From: Xylogone sp. PMI_703
Taxonomy: Eukaryota; Ascomycota; Leotiomycetes
Assembly (NCBI GenBank): GCA_021399445.1
Contig: JAJTUQ010000001.1
Location: 8,184,001-8,248,000 of the forward strand
Direction: 5' to 3'
Length of the DNA stretch: 64,000 nucleotides
This document shows, in pieces, positions 56,316-64,000 of the stretch. The notes beneath the pieces are model-generated. The model searched no databases and was not told the origin of the DNA. It was given only the letters and a program-made list of their open reading frames with translations. Every line of letters starts with the position of its first letter. Within the stretch, counting starts at the first letter, position 1. A program made the position numbers and the translations under genes.

Positions 56316-57188
56316 ATGCTAGTGCCTACTATACTCTCTCCTCTCCTCTTCCTTACGGCTAAAGTGTCTGCTCATGGCGCGGTCACTAGCTTTATCATAA
56401 ATGGAGTTACATATCCAGGGTAAGGGCTCTCTTCTTTATGTGATGAATGGCTTTGACGATTGAACAAAGTGCTGACTTGAACCTTATCACAGTTATCAAG
56501 GCTACAGCCCTGCACAATCACCTCCAACTATTGAGCGCCAATGGCCTTCCTATGACCCTATCCTCTCGGTGTCAGATGCTGCTATGACTTGCAACGGTGG
56601 CACCAGCGCACAACTCAATGCCACACTGGCAGCAGGCCAGTCCGTAACAGCAGTCTGGTCCCAATGGACACATCAACAAGGACCTGTCATGGTTTGGATG
56701 TACAGCTGTGACGGCCCATTCACAGCCTGCGATGGCAAGAGCAAGAAATGGTTCAAAATTGACCAGATGGGCATGACTGCTCCTCCTCTCACGGGAACCA
56801 GCTGGGGCACAGCCGTTGTGATGGCGAACCTCAAGTGGACATCGACGGTACCAGCGAAGCTTAAGCCGGGTAACTATCTCATCCGATTTGAGCTTTTAGC
56901 CCTGCACCAGGCATATACGCCGCAGTTCTATCCTGAGTGCGCGCAGTTGGTTATTACAGGAAGTGGCACTCAGACTCCTTCAGGAAGCTACTTGACTTCA
57001 ATTCCTGCGTATGCTTCTGCTAGTGATCCTGGTGTTTATGTGAGTTTTACCCTTCTACTTAATTTTATTATATATGCGTTGAATAAATTCAATCTAAAGA
57101 TGCATCTGGACTAACTTGGCTTTAGATTGATATCTATACGTCGACTGCTACAACGTATACTCCTCCTGGTCCTCCTGTATGGAGTTAA
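56316..57188 (+). CDS. AA9 lytic polysaccharide monooxygenase (former GH61)
   Basis: Three exons: 56316-56419, 56493-57039 and 57126-57188, giving 237 residues. The 19-residue signal peptide (MLVPTILSPLLFLTAKVSA) ends exactly before His20, which becomes the N-terminal copper ligand (HGAVTSFIINGVTYPGYQGY). The second copper His is in LALHQAYT and the axial Tyr in QFYPECAQL. Cys pairs (MTCNGG with YPEC; YSCDGPFTACDG) match AA9 disulfides. No CBM1 is attached; the protein ends in a short Thr/Pro tail (TYTPPGPPVWS). It oxidatively cleaves cellulose or xyloglucan outside the cell. The CE15 gene is tail-to-tail with it. Confidence 0.95.
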
Positions 57189-57713
57189 GCTCACTTGAAT
57201 GACGATCGGATTGATGATGAGATGAGCCTTTGGATGCATCTCACGTAGGGAGAATCAGCTTTGAAAGGGGACGTTTGAGATAACCTGTCGTCGCGGACTC
57301 TATGCTTTGTAAATAGTATTGAATGCATAGTTCCACATACTGTTAATCCCAAACAACTTATTATAATATAATACATATTTCACGTATTTGCAAATATCTC
57401 CTGCCAGTTATCCTATATGTGTACCAATATTTAAAACTCGAGACTACCAACATATTTATGTTACATATAATTCACTAGAGCTTTAAGCACTTTCTATTAC
57501 ATGTATGGCTAATAGAAGTGTCAAAGAAATAAAGCATGTTGGAGTTTGAATGCACCAAGTCATATATTCATAGCTACGTCTGCTTAGGTATAAACAAATT
57601 GGAGAACAGTTAAGTGTTTCCTGCACTATGTACAACTTTTCTCACTATTTAATATGTTGTCTGTCTGAGAATTTATACGGTTAACATATCCTACAACCTC
57701 CAGTAAATGACTC
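57189..57713. other. Intergenic, between convergent AA9 and CE15 3' ends
   Basis: A/T-rich and gene-free. It contains both 3' flanks. Confidence 0.55.
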
Positions 57714-59131
57714 TTAGGACAAAGTCGGGACACTCCATGGTACCCATTTGTTTTGATCAAAGGTCTGATCAGTCTGCATGACATTTGCAGTGTTCGTGTT
57801 CTGATCTAACAAGAACTTATTAACGAAGGCTGTCAGCACACCTTGTTGAGAAGACGGGAAGGCACAGTGAGTGTGTCCACCCGGCTCAGAGTAACCGAAA
57901 TGGTCAGACGCTCCCAAGGCCTGGTAGATAAGTGAAGCCGCCTTCATGCAGCCGTATGTGCTTTGAGGACCCAGCCAGTCAATGTTGTTTTCAATAACAA
58001 GCATGCCTCGAGGGGCAACTAATCCTGCAAGCATATGATGATCAAAAGGTAGGACCGGAATTTTGTTGACGTAGTTGTTGAAGTTCAGTGAGAACCATGG
58101 GTCTTCAGTAATAATCTCAGATGCAGTCTGGATATTAGCACCCTGTGCCTTAGCAGCATCTGACAATCTCCAGCAAGCGGCACCACCGGAGCCAGACTCT
58201 TGTGGGATAGTAAGAGCAATGCGGGGTTCGTAAGCACCGGCTAACATAGCCCCTTTCCCATTTCGAGAGCAACCTGTCACACCGATTCTCTGAGTGTTAA
58301 TTCTGGCGCTAGAAGTAATTTCCAGAGCATCGATGATACGGCTGACTCCCCATGCCCAAGCAGTCATTGCACTGGCTGTTGCTGAGCTACCATAAAGAGT
58401 ATAGAACTTGCCTACACCACGACTGCCGGAAGCGCTGACTTGTGCAGCTATATCATCATTGTTGAAGCTAATCATCGCAACGCCTGCGGGAGCTGGGATG
58501 CTTCCGCCTGCATAGGCAATGATAGCGGGATAAGGCGCAGTACCCGAGGTTGGATATTTGATTGATACGGTGAAGGAGATAGACTTCCCATTATCGCTCA
58601 CATTGATGGTGAGAGTGCTTCCGGAGAGTGATGCTGTTACACTTTGTGGTTTCCCAGGCAGGGCTCCTGTCTCGTAGTTCTGGAAGAGTTGTTGAATTTC
58701 CTTTTGTCGACAGGCAAACTGGTTCTTTGTAGTCACTCTGGCACCACTCAAAGGCTGGAATGGATCAGGAAGTGGCGTGTATGTGGTGAGCGGCACGTTT
58801 CCAGGGAATGCTGGACAAGTGGTAGGTGTTCCACCACCTGGAGTCGTTGATGGGCCTGATGCTGAAACAGAAGTGACCAAGGTGGTAGTGGTTGAAGTCG
58901 ATGGAGGTCTGACAGTGGTTGAGGATAATGGAATACATTGAGAATACCACTGGTTCTGGGCAACGCAGGTGCCACCATTATTGCAGGTGGTGCTTCCAGT
59001 CCATCCCTGGCCACCACCTAAATTATTGTTAGTAGAGTGTCAAGACAGTAAGGAGATGGAAACGTACATTGCTCCCATAGAGCCAAAGTCGGGATTGCAA
59101 AGAGCGCAACGGAAAGTAAACGGGAAGCCAT
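57714..59131 (-). CDS. Secreted CBM1-CE15 glucuronoyl methylesterase
   Basis: Two exons, 59068-59131 and 57714-59017 (GTACGT...TTTAG, split TGT codon), giving 455 residues. A signal peptide of about 18 residues is followed by an N-terminal CBM1 (CGGQGWTGSTTCNNGGTCVA, QWYSQC) and a Ser/Thr/Pro linker. The CE15 catalytic domain starts near CPAFPGNVPL. The catalytic Ser272 lies in VTGCSRNGKGA, Glu295 in IPQESGSGG, and the His in GGHTHCAFP (residues about 402-408). This is the fold of T. reesei Cip2. It splits ester bonds between lignin alcohols and 4-O-methyl-glucuronoxylan. The CBM1 uses an unspaced WEQC opening, like the mannanase gene at 23.5 kb. Confidence 0.95.
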
Positions 59132-60548
59132 TATAGTTCCTAGTGTGGCTGCAATTTGGATATGCCCTGAGAGTTCTAACTTGCATTCTCCATTCCGCTC
59201 CTGCTCTTTAATACACCATTAATCTTCCGGTAGCCGTTCGTCCGTAGCGCCTTGGTTTCTATCAGCACGACCTATGATCCAGAAACCGTCCACTGAATAT
59301 GCCTTGGGACAAGGCGAAAAGACACTGTCCCCGAACCCCGCGTGGAAATAAAATAGATCATGATCTCAGATTGGCTGGGAATTGTCGATAGCCCAAGGGA
59401 ATAATGGATAATATCTGACTTGAGCTCTTGGCAATAACAAAAAGAGAAGTGAACCAGTTTTAGAGCTATAATTATTGAGGATTCTGTGGATCAGTAGGTC
59501 TGAAAGGGCTAGCATGTAATCAAAAGTTCCCCAACATGGATGAGCGTTAGTGGAGCCAAGGCGGTCGTAGTCACGGAGTGTAGAAGCCAAGAGCTGGGGG
59601 TAGTATATATAAGCCTCAAAATGTGTTGTATGGGGCGCTTAAGATGGCATATTGTCCGAGTTAGTATATTTTAATATATTAACTGAGGTCGCCTAATCAG
59701 CCTATTATGCAGTATAATACCCGCGTGGCTAATATTCGAGCTGGAGCTGGCAAGTTGGGTAACAATATGTCGTTCGGCTATCTGAGTTTCTGCGTAGTAT
59801 TTCGGCTGTTTGATCCGATATATACTTCCTGTCGTATCCTTTCATGGGACTTGTTGACAGTTAGCTGAAATCTGTAGGCACCATATCCAAATAGCACATT
59901 CCACCTATTGGTGGAACAATTCGATTGAATTCATTAATATTGTTGGGATTGTACATTTGAAATTACACCAAAGCCTCGATGCAACTTGCGAAAGCAGACA
60001 CATGATGGTTTGATGTATAATTAACATCTCGTCGGCCTGGTAGTAATAAGGCACCGTATGACAAGAGAGTATTAACACCATAATGTCGACTATCGAACCA
60101 ATCTAGGAGAGATTCTACTCGCAGAAAGTAGCAAAACAAATAGTTTGAAATCTGCACAAGGTATCGGAAACCATCTGGGGTGCATTGTCCAGATTGTAGA
60201 TTCTCCCGGCACTGCAAGCTTTGTCTCCGGCACCCTGACAGCCAAGACGCGGGGCTCTATGTGCCTAATTTGAATGTATGCCAGGGAAATAATTTGCTTG
60301 CGAAATAGCCAGCACCTTCGGTTGAAGTCCTATTGGAAAATCTTGATTGAAGGCGCGAACGCTAGCTTGAGTGATCCGGTATTGGTGCACAAGTCATAAA
60401 CCACAGCCGAGTAACCTGATGATCTCAAGATGTCTGATAATATTTGTGCCCTGAGAGAGTCCAGACTCTTTAGCTTTTTTCATTAATGCTGCCTTTTTAG
60501 TCCTATCAACCGGATTGTTACAAATATTATATCGATAATGTAGACCTA
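59132..60548. other. Intergenic, CE15 promoter and Nop4 3' flank
   Basis: No gene seen; short frames only. CCCCG/CGGGG-type words near 59325-59345 could be carbon-repressor (CreA) sites upstream of the CE15 gene. A TATATATAAG run lies near 59604. The matches are weak and not tested. Confidence 0.45.
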
Positions 60549-62927
60549 TCACGCTGCGCCCTTCTTACGGTTTCTTCTCAACATTCGTTTCCTGGCAATG
60601 ATCTGCTGTTTCTTTGCTAGGCGCGGGTCTCTCGAAGAGTCTTCTTGTTTTGAATCCTCAGTGTCCACCTTTCTTGTAGCCTTTTTCGCGCTGCCCTTAT
60701 TCTTACTGGCTTCTAGCTTTGCTCCGGCGTTATACACAATCTTCTCAAACGACTTTCCTTCCCCTGGAGCCGGCTCTCCCTTCTTACCTTTCATACCCTT
60801 GCGAGTCATTGACATAGCCGTGTCCCTGCTGAGCACTTTCTTTCCCTTTGTGGCCATCTCACCTCTTGCGCGCGCCTCTAAAACTTCTTTAGATCGCTGT
60901 CTTGCCTTCTCCTCACGTTCTTTTCTTCTTGACACAACCTGGGCATTTTCAATAGCGAACTCTACAATGAGGTGCTGGGTTCTACCGGCGCTATTCTTTA
61001 GTCCGTGGCCGTTTAACCATCTAAGTCCCATAAGTGCCCATCGGTGAGAACTATACTCAACAAAGCCATATCCCCTGCTACGACCGGCGCCACTCTCTTC
61101 TGATATTTTAGAACCCTCGCTCCCTTCAAAGACAATTTTGGCCTGTTTGACAACACCTTTGCCTTTTGCCTTTCGTTGTTTCTCGGCATTCTTCATTTCT
61201 TCTCCACCACGAGACTCTTCTTCCTTCGACAAGGGTGCGCGAAGCCCACTCTTTACATCCTTAGCAAAGCCGACGACTGCTTCCCGAGCGAGAGCCTTCA
61301 GATCCTTCGAACCAAGATTGCGTGGGATATTTCGAATCGATAAGCGGGTCAAGCTAAGATGCAATGTGGGATTATTTTGTATTAACTTCTTTCGCTGTTT
61401 TGCGCTGTCTTCTCTCATCTTAATTTCAGACGGAGCCAACATGTCGTAAAGTGGCGTTCCTGCTGCAACTGTACCTTCTGAAAGTAAATATAACTTTCGC
61501 TTATCTTTGTCACGATTTGTCCTGTTGCTTGCTCCCTCTTCCGTCAATTTTGTAGCTTCATCACGGGCCACGGCCCTTGACACCTGGAGCACACGTCCTT
61601 CAATAGTGTACATGCCACTAGGGTCGGCACTTTCATCTTCGAGGACGGAGTGCTTAACTTGGGAATTCGTAGCATCTCCTCGTTTGATGGCATTTGCACC
61701 TGTAGGTTGATGACGAGGTGCTCCTCTAAAGCAGGAGTCCGCGTCTTCAACATTGAAAAAGCACACAAACCCAGTACCACGAGGACGATCTGTAGTCTTA
61801 TCCATAACCACACGTGCATACCGGACAGGTCCAAATTGCATAAAATGCTCCTTCAAATCTGCATCGAGAGTAGTGAAAGGTAAATTACGGATGAAGAGGG
61901 TAGAGGAGTTATCGGTAATCCTTTCTGATTTTTTCTTCTCGCCCTCTTCTTCCATATCTTCATCCTCAGTTTCGGTTTCAAAATCATCGTCATTCTCTTC
62001 ATCCGATTGCTCCTCGTCATCCATATCTTCATCTTCATCTTGACTATCCTCTTCGTCTTCATCCTCTAGATTATCCATGTGGTTTCGCATGAAATTTGCA
62101 AGATCAGCATCTTCTTGATTGAGATTTGCATCGTCGTGTGCGTCTTGGTTTCCATCCTCACTGGTTCCATCACTATCTTCTGCCTTGCCAGGAGCATTCT
62201 TCTGATTTTCCCAGGCATCTTTGTCTACAGCCCAATCAACAGCAATTGGCCTGCCATCAACCATTACTCCATTCATTTCAGCCAACGCCTTTTCGGCATT
62301 TTTCCTCCCACGTAGAACCACAAATCCAAAACCAGCTTGTGTATTCTTGATTTTCGGAACAACAGAGTGTTTGATTTTTCCAAATTTTCTGAATAAGTCT
62401 GCTAACTGCTCAGGCTCTTTTATACTCCACGGGAGGTTGCGAATAATAAGCTTGGGAGGTTTTCGACTTTCTATTAACTGTTCTTGCCGGGCTTTCTTTT
62501 CTGCGGCTGCTTTTGCAGATACTGTGCTAACTTTTGCTCCTCCAGTTGCTGTTACTTCTCGGGACCTTGGCTGTGCGATCTCAATCCTCATTTTCCGTCC
62601 TTGGAAAGACTGCCCGTTGAATTCCTCCAATGCTCTCTGGGCATCTTCAGCGTCGGCAAAGGTGACAAAGCCGTAGCCTTTAGATTGTTTTGTGACCGGG
62701 TCCGTAACAACTGTTGCATGTTTAAGAGGGTAGTTTTGGGAAAAGAGTTCCGTCAATTTTTCAGTCGTTGCGATAGCTGGGAGTGACCGCACAAAAAGTG
62801 ATCGTCGAGCAGAGGCATTGGTTTCCTTTCGAGCTCTTTTAGGAGTACTCCCATTGGCAGCTTCCAATGGATCAGTAATATCAATTGCTTCATCTTCATC
62901 ACGTTGACGTTTCTTTGTTTCGGCCAT
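60549..62927 (-). CDS. NOP4: Nop4-type nucleolar protein with four RRMs
   Basis: An intronless frame of 792 residues. The first RRM begins SLFVRSLPAIATTEKLTELF and has KGYGFVTFADAEDAQRAL. The second has KLIIRNLPWSIKEPEQL and GFGFVVLRGRKNAEKAL. An acidic block (DNLEDEDEEDSQDEDEDMDD) follows, then a third RRM (TLFIRNLPFTTLDADLKEHF, RGTGFVCFFNVEDADSC) and a fourth, diverged one (SIRNIPRNL, SRGYGFVEYSSHRWALMGL). The tail is basic (KKGKKGEPAPGEGK; RKRMLRRNRKKGAA). Nop4 (Nop77) is needed for 60S ribosomal subunit assembly and 27S rRNA processing. Confidence 0.95.
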   Translation of the reverse strand: MAETKKRQRDEDEAIDITDPLEAANGSTPKRARKETNASARRSLFVRSLPAIATTEKLTELFSQNYPLKHATVVTDPVTKQSKGYGFVTFADAEDAQRALEEFNGQSFQGRKMRIEIAQPRSREVTATGGAKVSTVSAKAAAEKKARQEQLIESRKPPKLIIRNLPWSIKEPEQLADLFRKFGKIKHSVVPKIKNTQAGFGFVVLRGRKNAEKALAEMNGVMVDGRPIAVDWAVDKDAWENQKNAPGKAEDSDGTSEDGNQDAHDDANLNQEDADLANFMRNHMDNLEDEDEEDSQDEDEDMDDEEQSDEENDDDFETETEDEDMEEEGEKKKSERITDNSSTLFIRNLPFTTLDADLKEHFMQFGPVRYARVVMDKTTDRPRGTGFVCFFNVEDADSCFRGAPRHQPTGANAIKRGDATNSQVKHSVLEDESADPSGMYTIEGRVLQVSRAVARDEATKLTEEGASNRTNRDKDKRKLYLLSEGTVAAGTPLYDMLAPSEIKMREDSAKQRKKLIQNNPTLHLSLTRLSIRNIPRNLGSKDLKALAREAVVGFAKDVKSGLRAPLSKEEESRGGEEMKNAEKQRKAKGKGVVKQAKIVFEGSEGSKISEESGAGRSRGYGFVEYSSHRWALMGLRWLNGHGLKNSAGRTQHLIVEFAIENAQVVSRRKEREEKARQRSKEVLEARARGEMATKGKKVLSRDTAMSMTRKGMKGKKGEPAPGEGKSFEKIVYNAGAKLEASKNKGSAKKATRKVDTEDSKQEDSSRDPRLAKKQQIIARKRMLRRNRKKGAA

Positions 62928-63780
62928 TTTTTTGGTTGAATGAAGTTAGATCTCAGACACGGAATTTTCGAGAGCGAAAAGTTCCAACTACAGAAATTCC
63001 TAGCAAGGCTCAGCAGGGTCCCCGCGCAATAGAAATGCGCTAGTCCCAATATAGATTGATGCCTCGGATTGCTGGTAAAGACTCACGAAAGGTCAGCAAT
63101 TAGCCGCCGTTGAAACATTCCATAAGAAAGATGCGATGATGGATGATATAGATTTTGACTGTTGGAGATCCTTTTATGAATGAACCTCAATTGGTTGCAT
63201 CATCAATCCATCACTTATTTCTGCAGCGTAACCGTAACAAGCAGGCGGAGGACCTCGTTCGGACGCACGTGACTCTCAGTAGCGCGAGCGACTCTCGGCT
63301 GGTAAGAAACGAGCATCTCAGCATCACCTTCGATCTTCATCTACCAACGCCGACACCGCCAACAATCCTGTCTTTACGATCCACGGGTACGTCTCGGGTT
63401 GATAGATCGAATCCGACGGGTTTCTTCGAAGGATTTTTTTCTGCGAACGATAGGACTGCAAGTAGCAGCATTGGTCGACCTCGCGATTCCTCGACACCCT
63501 TCCATTACCTCCCTTCATCCTCGTCATATCCCGAAGACGATCTCGAACCGCGAACAACTTCAGTAGACGCAGTCATAGTTCACAGCAATATATTATCATC
63601 GTCACTCGGTCTGTGCTGCATTATATCAGACTAGTACCAGTTCTACGGAGTCTCCTTCAGACGGGGGCTGAGATTGCGCACTCGACCATCGATTCATTCT
63701 CCATCGAAATACTTCTTTGTTTACCTGTGTTCTCCCCGCCCGTTCTCTCTCCGATAAATAGCATTCTGTAACTGTCGACA
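62928..63780. other. Divergent promoter and long 5' leader region
   Basis: Between Nop4 (-) and the gene starting at 63781 (+). An open frame at 63155-63634 on + has low-complexity Ser/Thr content and no Met at a likely start beyond an upstream one. It is more likely 5' leader than gene. Confidence 0.45.
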
Positions 63781-64000
63781 ATGCCTCTTGAGCATCCACA
63801 AACACCCCAAAGTCCATCTCGAACACCGTCTAGTATAGTAGACGTTTCGCAAAAACTGAATACCTCTCCCAGAACGACCATGTCACTTCCAACACCGGCG
63901 CATAGTATAAATGGCAGCATGTCATCTGCTGGATTCGACAATTCGCAAGATAGCACAGGTTATATGGACGAATCTTCCAATAAGCGAAAACGCGATTTCG
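63781..64000 (+). CDS. ROX3: Probable Mediator subunit 19 (Rox3-like), 5' end only
   Basis: The frame from the ATG at 63781 continues past the window end without a stop. The visible 73 residues read MPLEHPQTPQSPSRTPSS, then TMSLPTPAHSINGSMSSAGF and SSNKRKRDF. This Ser/Pro-rich start, the LPTPAHSINGS phrase and the KRKR basic patch are what I associate with fungal Med19/Rox3, a Mediator head-associated subunit. The core domain lies outside the window, so the call is provisional. Confidence 0.55.
   Translation, partial: MPLEHPQTPQSPSRTPSSIVDVSQKLNTSPRTTMSLPTPAHSINGSMSSAGFDNSQDSTGYMDESSNKRKRDF

Noticed and set aside
63155..63634. 159-residue open frame before the Med19-like start
   Set aside because: Ser/Thr-rich, upstream in the divergent promoter and not joined in frame; probably leader sequence.

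Overview
The window is genomic DNA from a filamentous ascomycete (Pezizomycotina). Genes sit on both strands in monocistronic units. They carry short introns, mostly 45-100 bp, with GTRNGY-like donors, CTRAY-like branch points and YAG acceptors. The proteins are typical of mould genomes: fungal alpha-actinin, SCAP, Sas10, Nop4, CBM1-bearing secreted enzymes, an AA9 LPMO and a UstYa/DUF3328 protein. A plant-biomass-degrading Leotiomycete would fit, but that placement is inference. All exon boundaries below were worked out by hand from splice signals, frame continuity and family conservation. No tRNA, rRNA or CRISPR was seen.

Layout. 0-0.5 kb: C-terminal end of an unidentified acidic-tailed protein. 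1.0-2.4 kb: an integrase-type H2C2 zinc protein lacking a DDE core; decayed tandem copies of the same family lie at 9.35-11.1 kb on the other strand. 3.5-5.6 kb: alpha-actinin. 5.6-7.8 kb: AT-rich desert. 7.8-8.65 kb: HAD phosphatase. 12.8-13.9 kb: MARVEL membrane protein with a 7-residue repeat tail. 15-15.8 kb: FAR1/MULE-like zinc protein. 16.9-18.6 kb: vacuolar-type MFS transporter. 18.8-21.5 kb: UstYa-family gene and a divergent gene for a small secreted Tyr/Gly-repeat peptide. 21.9-22.5 kb: Tc1-like HTH protein. 23.5-25.2 kb: CBM1-GH5 mannanase. 25.7-27.4 kb: macro-domain protein with an RGG tail. 28-29 kb: DapA-family aldolase. 30.6-32 kb: Gfo/Idh oxidoreductase. 32.3-33.1 kb: glutathione peroxidase. 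34-35.4 kb: FAD oxidoreductase. 35.6-36.1 kb: small secretory protein ending in HDEL. 37.2-37.8 kb: GNAT acetyltransferase. 38.5 kb: possible 83-residue membrane protein. 40-40.6 kb: DUF4202 protein. 41.3-45 kb: SCAP. 45-48.5 kb: gene-poor gap. 48.5-49.8 kb: 3-ketosphinganine reductase. 49.9-51.9 kb: Sas10/Utp3. 52.9-55.1 kb: diverged SDH flavoprotein. 56.3-57.2 kb: AA9 LPMO. 57.7-59.1 kb: CBM1-CE15 glucuronoyl esterase. 60.5-62.9 kb: Nop4. From 63.8 kb: start of a probable Mediator subunit 19 gene.

How the genes relate. Three secreted enzymes (GH5 mannanase, AA9, CE15) form a lignocellulose-degrading kit; the AA9 and CE15 genes are tail-to-tail. Sas10 and Nop4 are ribosome-biogenesis housekeeping genes, and SCAP, 3-ketosphinganine reductase and alpha-actinin are core eukaryotic functions. 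The most suggestive possible new system is the UstYa-type gene beside a secreted peptide with four Y-G-x-Y-G-x-Y repeats, which resembles a minimal dikaritin-type RiPP locus. A second theme is transposon-derived binding modules without catalytic cores: an H2C2 family that has expanded and decayed locally, a MULE/FAR1-like zinc protein and a Tc1-like HTH protein.
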